NCBI RefSeq assembly: GCF_020700235.1
Contig: NZ_CP085301.1
Location: 3,720,001 to 3,784,000, forward strand
DNA: 64,000 bases
Origin: Haladaptatus pallidirubidus
GTDB lineage: Archaea; Halobacteriota; Halobacteria; Halobacteriales; Haladaptataceae
Direction of reading: 5' to 3'
Below, one piece after another: positions 52,831-61,681 of the stretch. Both the position numbers and the translations under genes were made by a program. The notes below the pieces were generated by a model. That model was not told the DNA's origin and did no database searches. It worked only from the letters and a program-made list of their open reading frames with translations. Each line of letters starts with the position of its first letter. The stretch's first letter is position 1.

Positions 52831-54744
52831 ATGACATCCGCTGATTCCGGTCCCGATGATAGGGCCGACGATTCCGTCGTGTACGACCTCGCGGCGGACT
52901 GTACCCTCTCCGACATTTCCGAGGGCGAACAGTACCACTCAGTCGTCAACGGCGTCGTTGACTACGGTGTATTCGTCGACCTTTCCGACTCTGTCTCTGG
53001 TCTCGTTCACGAATCGAATCTCTCACAGTCGTACGACGTCGGCGACGGCCTCGTCGTTAAACTCCTCGAAGTCAGGGAGAACGGTGACCTGAGCTTCGTC
53101 CCCGCCGACACCGACGATTACGAAACCGTCGCAATCGCCCACGAGTACAACGTCGCCGAAACGGGAAGCCTCGGCGACCAAGTCGGCGAAACGGTCCACC
53201 TCGAAGGAGAAGTCGTTCAAATCAAACAGACCGGCGGGCCGACGATTTTCCACGTCAGCGACGACACGGGCGTCGTTCCCTGCGCCGCGTTCGAAGAGGC
53301 GGGCGTTCGCGCTCACCCCGAAATCGATATCGACGACGTGGTTCACCTCGTCGGCGTGGTCGAGGAGCGCGACGGCGCACTCCAAGTGGAAGCGACCTCC
53401 CTCGATGCGCTGGAAGGCGACGAAGAAGATGTCGTGCGCGATAGGCTCGAAGCCGCACTCGACGAGCGCGCCGAACCCCACGAAACCGAACCGCTCGTGG
53501 AGTGGCCCGCGCTCGAACAACTGTTCCCCGACCTGCGCGACATCGCAAAACAGCTCCGCCGCACGGTTCTCGAAAGCCGACCGATTCGCGTCCGCCACCA
53601 CGCCGACGGCGACGGGATGTGCGCCAGCCTCCCGGTCGAACTCGCGCTAAAGCGATTCATCGAGCAAACGCACCAAGACCCCGACGCGAAGCGCCACCTG
53701 TTCAAGCGCCTCCCGAGCAAGGCACCGTTTTACGAGATGGAGGACGTAACACGCGACCTGAACTTCGCGCTCGAAGACCAAGCGCGACATGGCCAGAAAC
53801 TTCCGCTCCTGCTCATGTTGGATAACGGAAGCACGGAGGAGGACGTGCCCGCCTACGAGAATCTCGCACATTACGATATCCCAATTCTCGTGGTTGACCA
53901 CCACCACCCCGACCCCGAAGCGGTCGAGCCGTACACCGACGGCCACGTCAACCCGTACCTGTACGACGAGGATTACCGTATCACAACGGGCATGATGTGC
54001 GTCGAACTCGCTCGGATGATTTGCCCCGACCTCACCGAGGAACTCCGACACGTCCCCGCCGTCGCGGGCATTTCCGACCGCTCGAAAGCCAGCGAGATGT
54101 CGGAGTACGTCGAACTCGCGGAATCCGAAGGCTACAGTGAGGACTTCCTCACGAACATGGGCGAAGCGCTCGACTACGAGGCCTTTTGGCTGAAATACGA
54201 CCCGGGACGGAACCTCATTAACGACGTTCTCAACGTCGGCTGTGACGACGAGGAGCGCCACCGAGAGCTCGTTTCGTTCCTCGCCGAACGCGCGCGCTCT
54301 GATACCGAGCAACAACTCGACGCCGCGATGCCGCACGTTCAGCACGAGCGACTGGCGAGCGAGGCTCACCTCTACCGCGTGGACGTCGAAAACCACGCCT
54401 ACCGATTCACCTACCCGCCACCGGGGAAGACGACCGGCGAAATTCACGACCGGAAGGTACAGGAGACGGGCGAACCCGTCATCACCATCGGCTACGGGCC
54501 GGACTTTGCCGTCCTCCGCAGTGACGGCGTCCGGCTCGACATTCCGGAGATGGTTTCGGAACTGAACGAGGAAATCGTCGGCGGCGGCGTCAGCGGCGGC
54601 GGCCACCTCGTCGTCGGGAGCATCAAGTTCGTCAAAGGAATGCGCGAACAGGTGTTAGACGCCCTCGTGGAGAAGATGGCCGACGCGGAACTGGACGAAG
54701 CCCTCCAGAGTACGACGGTCGGACACCAGAACACGGACGATTAA
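52831..54744 (+). CDS. RecJ-like DHH phosphoesterase with S1 and OB domains
   Basis: 637-aa nuclease-like protein: an S1 domain (about 25-85; VVNGVVDYGVFVDL), an OB domain (about 100-195; VHLEGEVVQIKQTGG), DHH motifs HHADGDG (256-262) and VVDHHHP (354-360; Asp356-His357-His358), and a DHHA1 region ending GGGVSGGGH. Haloarchaea have several such RecJ homologues active on DNA or RNA. ATG 52831 is used. Confidence 0.9.
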   Translation: MTSADSGPDDRADDSVVYDLAADCTLSDISEGEQYHSVVNGVVDYGVFVDLSDSVSGLVHESNLSQSYDVGDGLVVKLLEVRENGDLSFVPADTDDYETVAIAHEYNVAETGSLGDQVGETVHLEGEVVQIKQTGGPTIFHVSDDTGVVPCAAFEEAGVRAHPEIDIDDVVHLVGVVEERDGALQVEATSLDALEGDEEDVVRDRLEAALDERAEPHETEPLVEWPALEQLFPDLRDIAKQLRRTVLESRPIRVRHHADGDGMCASLPVELALKRFIEQTHQDPDAKRHLFKRLPSKAPFYEMEDVTRDLNFALEDQARHGQKLPLLLMLDNGSTEEDVPAYENLAHYDIPILVVDHHHPDPEAVEPYTDGHVNPYLYDEDYRITTGMMCVELARMICPDLTEELRHVPAVAGISDRSKASEMSEYVELAESEGYSEDFLTNMGEALDYEAFWLKYDPGRNLINDVLNVGCDDEERHRELVSFLAERARSDTEQQLDAAMPHVQHERLASEAHLYRVDVENHAYRFTYPPPGKTTGEIHDRKVQETGEPVITIGYGPDFAVLRSDGVRLDIPEMVSELNEEIVGGGVSGGGHLVVGSIKFVKGMREQVLDALVEKMADAELDEALQSTTVGHQNTDD

Positions 54745-54747
54745 ACG

Positions 54748-56385
54748 CTACGCGAACTTTACCTCCCTTTTTGCGAGCCATACTGCGCCGGTGAGTCCCA
54801 GTGCAGTGACGACACCGACACCGATGGGAAATCGGTCGTCGGTGTCACCCCAATCTGCATCGAAAACCGTCGTGTAGTACGTCCCCACCTGCTCTCCGTG
54901 AAGTACGAGCGCGGCTTCGCGATTCTCCCGCGCCGAATTGTTGTTCCAGTTGAGGCTGCCGACGACGACGTGACGCTGATCAACGATGACGCCTTTCGCG
55001 TGAATTTTTTCGTAACCGTTCGGCTCCGCGAGTTTCGCTTCGAGTGGGAGTTCCTCATCGTCCGCGCGCTTGTTCAACCAATTCACGATTCTTCCGTTGC
55101 CCCCTTCGACGTACCACGCGCTACTGAGTAGAACGCGAACCTCAACGCCGCGGCGAGCGGCGGCCAGCGCGGCCTGAACGAACGGCTGTTGCGGCTCGCT
55201 GATTGCCATCTGCTGAACCGAAATCGACCGATTTGCGGACTGGAGAAGGGAGATAACGCCTTCTTCCGCGTTATCCGGTGCGGTCAGCACGCTCACGGAT
55301 TCGACGGGGACGGTTTTCGGTTCGAATCGCGTCGGATAGCTCTCGTCGGCTGGCGGGTCGGACGTGAACGATTTTCCCTTCCTGAACTGCGACCACGAAA
55401 TCGTGTCGTGCCACGCAGTATCGGCGTCGAAAATATCGACCAACTCCGTCGCGGGTTCGCCGCGAACCACAGCACCCCACCCGCGGCTCGCGTGACCGCC
55501 GACACCCGACGGTTTCCAGTTTTCGGTGAGAACGATTCCGCGATCGTCAACGACCGCGTATTTCGGGTGATGGAAGGCGTAGCGTGCGCGAGCACCGCCA
55601 ATGACTTCGACTTCGATTCCCCGGTCGGCGAGTCTGTCGAGCGTAACCGCTTGTTGGCGTGTGACGCCACCGACAGGCGCGTCATCGACGAGCAGTCGGA
55701 CTGCGACGCCTCGATTCGCAGCGGCAACGAGTTCGTCCGCGACTCGTTCGGAGGCGAACGAATAGCCCGCCAGTAGAATACGGTCGTCCGCCGATCGCAG
55801 GGTCTCGATGGGAACCGTCGGATTGTCCGGTAAGACGAACACGCGGGCCGTCGTCGCGCCGGTGTGAACAATCGACCGGTCGGTCGCTCCCAACGGTACC
55901 CACGAACTGCTGTCGGGGCGCCACAACTCGCTTTCAGGGGCGTTTGCGTAGGTAGTTGAATCGACAACTGAACCGTCGCCCATCGAACGGTCGGTCGTCC
56001 GAATACGAGTTGCCCGTTTTCGAAGCGTAACCGTTTCACCTTCGTTCGCCAGTGAGACGTTTCGGAGCGGAAGCGTTCGAAAGTCGGTGAGACTCTCGGT
56101 GCGGTTCGGAGCGGTGGAGAATGCAACCGTCCCGGAAACCGTCGCGTTGGGCAGGGTCGCCGTTTCCTCGTCGTCTGACAGCGTCCACGTAGAGAGATTC
56201 GTCGGTCTCGGAAACGAAATGACGACGAACTCCCCCGCATCTTCGTTCGCCACCGGGTTCGGATAGACGGAGACGATTTCCGGCGATTGGTTCGGCGCTA
56301 TCTCCGCTTTCGACGGCGCCACGAACGACGGACACAGCGTTGATGCGGCGACGAGACACACGGCGAGGACGACCCTGAGAGACAC
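54748..56385 (-). CDS. Secreted PLD-superfamily protein with lamin-tail-like domain
   Basis: 545-aa protein from GTG 56385: an N-terminal signal sequence, a beta-rich lamin-tail-like region (about 30-125), then two HKD motifs, HHPKYAVVDD and HAKGVIVDQ, of phospholipase D/nuclease type, and a C-terminal membrane span (GVGVVTALGLTGAVWLA). The active domain would face outside the cell. Substrate (DNA, lipid) unknown. Confidence 0.88.
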   Translation of the reverse strand: MSLRVVLAVCLVAASTLCPSFVAPSKAEIAPNQSPEIVSVYPNPVANEDAGEFVVISFPRPTNLSTWTLSDDEETATLPNATVSGTVAFSTAPNRTESLTDFRTLPLRNVSLANEGETVTLRKRATRIRTTDRSMGDGSVVDSTTYANAPESELWRPDSSSWVPLGATDRSIVHTGATTARVFVLPDNPTVPIETLRSADDRILLAGYSFASERVADELVAAANRGVAVRLLVDDAPVGGVTRQQAVTLDRLADRGIEVEVIGGARARYAFHHPKYAVVDDRGIVLTENWKPSGVGGHASRGWGAVVRGEPATELVDIFDADTAWHDTISWSQFRKGKSFTSDPPADESYPTRFEPKTVPVESVSVLTAPDNAEEGVISLLQSANRSISVQQMAISEPQQPFVQAALAAARRGVEVRVLLSSAWYVEGGNGRIVNWLNKRADDEELPLEAKLAEPNGYEKIHAKGVIVDQRHVVVGSLNWNNNSARENREAALVLHGEQVGTYYTTVFDADWGDTDDRFPIGVGVVTALGLTGAVWLAKREVKFA

Positions 56386-56461
56386 GGAACGAAATGGTTC
56401 CGTCTTCTGTTATAAAAGCTCGGAACGGTAAATTTTTGTCAGAGTCGTTCCCGTTGTCGGT

Positions 56462-56707
56462 ATGGTAGAAATTCCGTTTGCACTCGAACTGGCGGGACAC
56501 GCGCTGGGTGCCCTCGGTGCGGTTCTCATCTTCTTCGAGTTCTTCCAACTACCGGATTACATCGAATACGACTCCGAGTACAACGATTACACCATCGATA
56601 TTTCGCCGATGGAAGTGAGAGAATACACCTCAGTCGGTCGTATCGGCGCGTTCGTCATGGCGGTCGGGTTCGCGCTCCAGTTTCTTGCGACGCTGCTCAC
56701 TCATTGA
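56462..56707 (+). CDS. Small two-span membrane protein, 81 aa
   Basis: ATG 56462; hydrophobic spans at about residues 8-28 and 60-79 with an acidic Tyr-rich segment (DYIEYDSEYNDYTIDI) between. Good haloarchaeal codon use. Function unknown. Confidence 0.75.
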   Translation: MVEIPFALELAGHALGALGAVLIFFEFFQLPDYIEYDSEYNDYTIDISPMEVREYTSVGRIGAFVMAVGFALQFLATLLTH

Positions 56708-56736
56708 TTTCGAGTTCGATCGTACTTCGTACTCAT

Positions 56737-56889
56737 TTACCGTCCTGGATGGACAATTTCCCGACAGTCGGGACATTCGGCGAACCGCTCCGCCCCGGTT
56801 TCGGTTTCGTACTCGATGAGAAGATAGCCTCTCGTAATGCTCCCGTTGCAGTTCGGACATACACCGATTCGGGCGGGTTCGGTTGCCAT
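56737..56889 (-). CDS. Small zinc-ribbon protein, 50 aa
   Basis: 50-aa protein from ATG 56889 to TAA 56737: two CxxC knuckles, CPNC (residues 11-14) and CPDC (39-42), separated by a beta-hairpin (GYLLIEYETETG), and a short end REIVHPGR. Typical of the many small zinc-finger proteins of haloarchaea. Converges on the gene at 56462. Confidence 0.75.
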   Translation of the reverse strand: MATEPARIGVCPNCNGSITRGYLLIEYETETGAERFAECPDCREIVHPGR

Positions 56890-56966
56890 ACCTCAAAACT
56901 AAAGCAGATTGGCAACCCTCTTTGTTATTGGTTGATTACAGCGGAGTAAGGAGTCGTTACGGCCGA

Positions 56967-58220
56967 TTAAAGGGCCTTTTCGGCCTCGCTCTGAACGAGG
57001 AACGAACGGTCGTCGGAGTAGCCGCGCACCGCGTCGAGTGCGCTCTCCGTTCCGATTTGATTCAGCGCCCACGCTGCGCTCGCGCGGACGGAATCCGAGT
57101 CGTCATTTTCGAGGGTGTCGGCGAGCGGGTCAATAGCACGGGTATCACCGATGCGGCCGAGCGCGCGAGCGGCGTAGCTTCGAACGTCCTCGTCGTCGAC
57201 GACGAGTTGGTTTGCGACCTCCTGGGTCGTTTCATCGCTGCCGATTTCGCCGAGCGCTTTGATGACAGTTTTCGCCATCCCGGGGTCGGCATCGACGTAA
57301 TCAATGATGCCGTCGATGGCTTCGTCGCTCCCGATTTTACCGAGAATGCTGATTGCATCCTTGTCGCGACGGTTCGCGCGCTGGAGCATCGGTTCGACGG
57401 CCTCCTCGTTGCCCATCCGTTCGAGCGATTCGAGGCAGTGACGCTCCATGAAGTTCGACTGGAGCGAATCGAGCGCGAGCAGAACCATGTCCGCGCGGTC
57501 TTTCTTTTCCCAGATTTTCAGGGCGTGCCACTCCGGCGGATAATCCTTGCGGTGGTCGAGAACGTCGTAGAAGCCTTCGGCTTCGAGTTGTTCGCGCGTT
57601 TCCAGGTCGCTCCACTCTTCCGCGCTCTCGATTCCGTCGTTCAACTCCTCCGTGGCTTCTACGAGCGCCTCGATGGTGTCCGCATCCTCGTCGGGGTCGA
57701 GATCGGCGTCACCGACCGCGACGGCGGCGTTTTCGAGGACTTCCGCGAGGTCGTCCGAGTTACGCGACAGCGTCACGGTGAAATCCGTGTCGAGGATGTC
57801 CTGTACGCGCTCGGCGAAGGATTCGACGACGTCCACGAGTTCGGCGCTTCCGTCGTCAGTCCAACGAACGTCTTTGATGGTCGAAGCGGCGTCCTCGATG
57901 TCGCTGATTACGTCTTCGGCATATGGACCGCGCTGATCTTCGAGTTCGTCGCGGAGGCCGGAGAGGCGTCCCTCCAACTCCTCGCGCGGGTCGTCTTCGT
58001 CTTCGTCCTCCGGTTCCGGAATGTCTGCGCTTTCGAGTAGCCCCTCGACTTTGTCGAGTTGGGCTTCGACCACGTCGAGGTCGGATTCCGTCTCGGCGCT
58101 TTCGAGTTCCGATTCCGCTTGGTCGAGTTGTTTCTCGATGGTTTCCGCATCGACGGTTTCGACCTCGGATTCCTCGGATGCGTCCGACTCCTGCGTCTCC
58201 TCGGCCTCTTCGTCGCTCAT
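56967..58220 (-). CDS. HEAT-repeat protein with acidic coiled-coil N-terminus
   Basis: 417-aa protein. Residues 1-100 are Glu/Asp-rich and coiled-coil-like; about 250-415 contain HEAT/PBS-lyase-like repeats (AISILGKIGSDEAIDG, TVIKALGEIGSDE, AARALGRIGDTRAI, AAWALNQIGTESAL). This is a protein-binding scaffold with no catalytic motif. ATG 58220. Confidence 0.88.
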   Translation of the reverse strand: MSDEEAEETQESDASEESEVETVDAETIEKQLDQAESELESAETESDLDVVEAQLDKVEGLLESADIPEPEDEDEDDPREELEGRLSGLRDELEDQRGPYAEDVISDIEDAASTIKDVRWTDDGSAELVDVVESFAERVQDILDTDFTVTLSRNSDDLAEVLENAAVAVGDADLDPDEDADTIEALVEATEELNDGIESAEEWSDLETREQLEAEGFYDVLDHRKDYPPEWHALKIWEKKDRADMVLLALDSLQSNFMERHCLESLERMGNEEAVEPMLQRANRRDKDAISILGKIGSDEAIDGIIDYVDADPGMAKTVIKALGEIGSDETTQEVANQLVVDDEDVRSYAARALGRIGDTRAIDPLADTLENDDSDSVRASAAWALNQIGTESALDAVRGYSDDRSFLVQSEAEKAL

Positions 58221-58277
58221 GCGTCCACCCCCGGCTGAGCCGTTGCTCTCATATGCGGAAAAATCGGGCCGTAGCCA

Positions 58278-58994
58278 TCAAGAGCGTTTCCCTTCTGTCG
58301 TCCCCGTCGGCTTTCCGGTCGTCGTTCGCCAGTAAAAATGCGGCGAGAGGACGAGATACGCGAGCGCCAGCGTCAACAGCGCGTAGGGGAACGCTCGTCC
58401 CCGAACGTTGGGGACCAGCACCGCCAGCGAATGAACCACGCCCATGATGAGGGCGTCCCGGGCCAACAGGTCGGGATAGGTAATCGTGGAAACCATCAGT
58501 CCCGCGAGGACGAACGTAAACGCGACGAGCACCATCGGTTCGGTGAACCCCGCAAGGACACCTGCGGCGAGAATGACCGACGCGAGTGTCGTCGGAACGC
58601 CCTCCGTCACGTCGTCGTCGGTGTCGTAGGCGGTGTACAGTCCGAGTCTGACGATGGCCATGCCGACGAACAGCGCTCCGCCAACGAGCGCGATACCGAC
58701 GCGAAGCGTGTCGAATCCCCACGTCTGGCGCACTAAACTTACGACCAACATCGCGGGGGCCACTGCGAACGACGCCACGTCGGCCAGTGAATCGAGGTAC
58801 GGCCCCGCCGCCGAACTCCCGACTTGTCGCGCCAACACGCCGTCCAACCCGTCGGCCACCGCCGCCAACAGGACGAGGCGCGCGGCCAGTTCCGGATTCG
58901 TGGTCGCGACCGAAATCGCCAGGAAACCGAGCGCACCGTTCGAAACGGTTACCGCGTCGGCGAGCGACAGTCGTCCCACGAACCGAGGTTGCAT
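58278..58994 (-). CDS. pssA: CDP-alcohol phosphatidyltransferase family protein (PssA-like archaetidyltransferase)
   Basis: 238-aa membrane enzyme with the motif DGLDGVLAR...G-x3-D-x3-D (DG-x2-AR-x8-G-x3-D-x3-D) at about residues 48-71 and six or more hydrophobic spans. Haloarchaeal PssA makes archaetidylserine, used with PssD for the lipid modification that archaeosortase ArtA attaches to proteins. No ArtA or PssD gene is in this window. ATG 58994. Confidence 0.88.
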   Translation of the reverse strand: MQPRFVGRLSLADAVTVSNGALGFLAISVATTNPELAARLVLLAAVADGLDGVLARQVGSSAAGPYLDSLADVASFAVAPAMLVVSLVRQTWGFDTLRVGIALVGGALFVGMAIVRLGLYTAYDTDDDVTEGVPTTLASVILAAGVLAGFTEPMVLVAFTFVLAGLMVSTITYPDLLARDALIMGVVHSLAVLVPNVRGRAFPYALLTLALAYLVLSPHFYWRTTTGKPTGTTEGKRS

Positions 58995-59137
58995 ACTCGG
59001 CGGGTAGTGCGAGCGCGCTTGATACGTCTTTTGAATCGTTTTCGATTGGAGAAGAAAACGAGAGTTTGGGCGCGAGCAATGGGGATGAAAGGAGAGAAAT
59101 GAGCGGCTGAAACACAGCCGAGGTCGCCGCTTCTCGG

Positions 59138-59374
59138 TCAGTCGTCGCTCGCATCCCGAGCATCGTCGGTTCCTCCGCGGAGGTCACTTCGGTTGGAAAA
59201 GTACCACGAAGAGACGAGTAGCCCGATACCGGGAGATAGGGTGACGATAGCGAACCATTTTAGATTGGGGTTTTCCGCTCCCCGAACGTCGATTGTCACG
59301 AGTACCCACAGCAAAAATTGAAGAAAAAGTAACACGATGGTGACCGAAACGACGAAATCGCTCATTTGTTCCAT
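59138..59374 (-). CDS. Small membrane protein, 78 aa
   Basis: ATG 59374 (MEQMSDFVVS), with alternatives at 59407 and 59365. Two hydrophobic spans (TIVLLFLQFLLWVLVTI and FAIVTLSPGIGLLVSSWYF) and an acidic tail. No family recognised. Confidence 0.7.
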   Translation of the reverse strand: MEQMSDFVVSVTIVLLFLQFLLWVLVTIDVRGAENPNLKWFAIVTLSPGIGLLVSSWYFSNRSDLRGGTDDARDASDD

Positions 59375-59523
59375 TGAAGAAGAGTTGGGTGATATAATAG
59401 TTCCCACCCCCGAACCAACGACTCATCATTCCGATGCGCGGTTTCAAACTCCAACCGCCAGTTACCGTACTTCGCTAATCCGAATCGGATTCATCGTCAA
59501 ACACCCGTCGTCCTCTCGGTATT

Positions 59524-60099
59524 TCACCACTCTGCGAGCTCTTGAATCCGGTCAAACGCCTCTCGCTCCCGTTTACCGCCACATTTCCGAGCAACTGCTT
59601 CAAAATATTCCAATCGCGCTCGAAGTTCCGCGACATCGTAGGCGTCAACGTCGAGGCGCGAAACTGCCACTGTCGCCTCCACGACCGCCGAAAATCCCCT
59701 GTTGACGGTCGGGACACGTTCGGTCAGGATTTCAGATTCGATGGGAACGAGTTCCCACTGTTCCCAATTCGTCCCCCCCGACTTTCCGGAATCGACCCGC
59801 TCGACTTCGACCTCGACCCACGCGTCCGCGGACTCCAATACGGCGTCCTCTTCTTCCCGAATCGAAAGCGTGGCATCCACGAAATCCACGGGGTCGCGGG
59901 TGAACTGAATCACGCCGCCGCCCCGTCGATGGAAGTTCCGCCGAGTTCGGGTGTTCCCCCACGTTTTCGCGGTCACGGGATCCACGGCGTGAAGCCCCAA
60001 CGCGGCCGCGTTCCACAGGTCGTTCGGGCCGAGCGTCGCGATTATGGATTCGGTTACACCTCGAAGCTCGACCGGCCAGTCCGATTGTTTCCCGTTCAC
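59524..60099 (-). CDS. DUF447 protein (flavin-binding-like)
   Basis: 191-aa DUF447 protein; the family is archaeal and its members resemble FMN-binding split-barrel proteins. Visible features: ESIIATLGPNDLWNAAALG, KTWGNTRTRRNF and the WELVPIE segment. GTG 60099 overlaps the CitG-like stop (GTGA). It is the last gene of the cofD operon. In other archaea and methylotrophs DUF447 genes are linked to methanopterin or F420 genes; its function here is an inference. Confidence 0.8.
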   Translation of the reverse strand: MNGKQSDWPVELRGVTESIIATLGPNDLWNAAALGLHAVDPVTAKTWGNTRTRRNFHRRGGGVIQFTRDPVDFVDATLSIREEEDAVLESADAWVEVEVERVDSGKSGGTNWEQWELVPIESEILTERVPTVNRGFSAVVEATVAVSRLDVDAYDVAELRARLEYFEAVARKCGGKREREAFDRIQELAEW

Positions 60100-60941
60100 G
60101 GTCGCACCCCTCGCTCTAGCGCGACGAACAGGCCTCCCGCCACGATGTCGGCGGTCGTGCCGGGATTGATGCCATCCTCGACTAGCGAGTCAGAGAATGC
60201 GTGCACCAACTCAGAATTGCCCTGTCGAACCTCTTGCAGTGCTTCCTGTGCTCGCACACGAACGCTTTCCGCCGTTTTCTTGCCGTGCTGTTTCGCCACG
60301 AACGTATCCGGTTCGCGCGAGAGCAGTTCGAGGTACACTCGCGCGCCACGACCCGAAAGCGACCCGTCCAATTCTACGATTCGCTCGCCCGCTTCGAAGG
60401 TTCGTTCGAACCCGCTCGTCCATTCGCGGGCGATGTCGTCCTCGTCCGCCCCGAGTTCCATCACGTCGTACAGCGTGATTCCCGCATCACGAATCGCAGG
60501 AATCGCGTCGCTTCCCCGGCGCGCGTCGAACTCGTCCGCCCCTTCCGGCGGGTCGTCGACGAACACATTCACGTGGTCGAACGCACGGTAGAATCCCGTC
60601 GCATCCTCGACGGTGGTATTCTCGACGACTGCGGTGACCCCATCTGGGGAACAGGCGTCTGTCGCGCTCGCTTTCACCAGCGGAACCAACAGGCAGAGCG
60701 CCCCGAACTGCGTGTTTCCGCCGCTCTGTTGACTCATTCCCGCAATCGCTTCTTCGAACGCTTCTCCGACCGGGATACCCGCTTCGGCGGAGCGCATCCC
60801 CGACCCGGAACCGACTGCACCGGCGAGGAAATGTTCGAATCGTAGGTCGGGAAAATCCCTGTCGCGGTCTACGTTGCCGGGTTTCGGCGTTCCCGCGACC
60901 TCCAGCAGTAACGCAAGTTGTGCGTGTTCCGCTGGCGTCAT
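60096..60941 (-). CDS. CitG/MdcB-like triphosphoribosyl-dephospho-CoA synthase homologue
   Basis: 281-aa protein with CitG-family features: LLLEVAGTPKPGNVDRDRDF near the N-terminus, GGNTQFGALCLLVPL, ELGADEDDIAREW and DGINPGTTADIVAG. Bacterial CitG makes a prosthetic group for citrate lyase, which is not present here, so a different nucleotide-ligand reaction is likely. ATG 60941 overlaps the Dus-like stop. Confidence 0.85.
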   Translation of the reverse strand: MTPAEHAQLALLLEVAGTPKPGNVDRDRDFPDLRFEHFLAGAVGSGSGMRSAEAGIPVGEAFEEAIAGMSQQSGGNTQFGALCLLVPLVKASATDACSPDGVTAVVENTTVEDATGFYRAFDHVNVFVDDPPEGADEFDARRGSDAIPAIRDAGITLYDVMELGADEDDIAREWTSGFERTFEAGERIVELDGSLSGRGARVYLELLSREPDTFVAKQHGKKTAESVRVRAQEALQEVRQGNSELVHAFSDSLVEDGINPGTTADIVAGGLFVALERGVRP

Positions 60942-61681
60942 GCGACCACCTCCGCGAACCACTCATCAGTCGCGTGGCGGACCTGGGAGAGGACTTCCGG
61001 ACGGTCGCTCGGACGCCCGACGCTCACCGCGTCCGCGCCGTAATCGAGATATTCGAACACCGTTTCCTCGTTTCGAACGCCGTTGTTCGCCACGAGGAAA
61101 CAGTCTGTCGCGTCGGCAATGTCGGCGATTACGCGTTCCGAATCCATCGTATCTACGTGGATGACCGCCGCACCCATATCAGTGACCCGGCGGACAAGGT
61201 TCGGCAAATCGACGCCGAAAACCTCGGTTCGCACCTTGACGCCGACCGTCGCACCCGTCTCCTTCGCCACCCGCACCTGTTCGCACAGTCGGTCGGGATG
61301 CCTGAGTAGCGACTGTCCCGCCCCGGTCGCACACATCTCCTCCTGTCGGCAGTGGGCGTTGAGTTCGATTATCGCGTCGTGTTTCCGGCAGACTTCGGCC
61401 GCGTCCCGAATCGGCGGGAGCGTCGCGGAGCGCACGTTGAATCCTGCTCGAATCTCTGCGTTCGAGAGGGCGGCGAGTTGCTCGTCGAGGAACTCGATTG
61501 GGTCGTCCGGCAGAAACTCGGTTCGGTCGCGGGAAACCAGCTTCCGAGCCGCGGTTCGCGTCTGTTCGTCCAGCGCGATACCGCCCAAAAACGCCGCGCC
61601 AGCGTATTCCGCGCCGTCCGTCGCCCACTCGGCGTCGGATTTTCCGGACAGACTGGCCAGCGCCACGCGCGGAGAGAACAT
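60938..61681 (-). CDS. Dihydrouridine synthase-like TIM-barrel flavoprotein
   Basis: 247-aa Dus/dihydroorotate-dehydrogenase-like barrel: MFSPRVALASLSGKSD, IELNAHCRQEEMCATGAGQS, VGVKVRTEVFGVD, VIHVDTMDS, VANNGVRNEETVFEYLDYGADAVSVGRP. The Cys in the CRQEEMC region is unusual for tRNA Dus. ATG 61681 overlaps the CofD stop (TGATG). Its linkage to cofD and CitG suggests a cofactor substrate rather than tRNA. Confidence 0.83.
   Translation of the reverse strand: MFSPRVALASLSGKSDAEWATDGAEYAGAAFLGGIALDEQTRTAARKLVSRDRTEFLPDDPIEFLDEQLAALSNAEIRAGFNVRSATLPPIRDAAEVCRKHDAIIELNAHCRQEEMCATGAGQSLLRHPDRLCEQVRVAKETGATVGVKVRTEVFGVDLPNLVRRVTDMGAAVIHVDTMDSERVIADIADATDCFLVANNGVRNEETVFEYLDYGADAVSVGRPSDRPEVLSQVRHATDEWFAEVVA

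Noticed and set aside
56883..58040. Long open frame antisense to the HEAT-repeat gene
   Set aside because: It is a shadow of a low-complexity acidic coding region.
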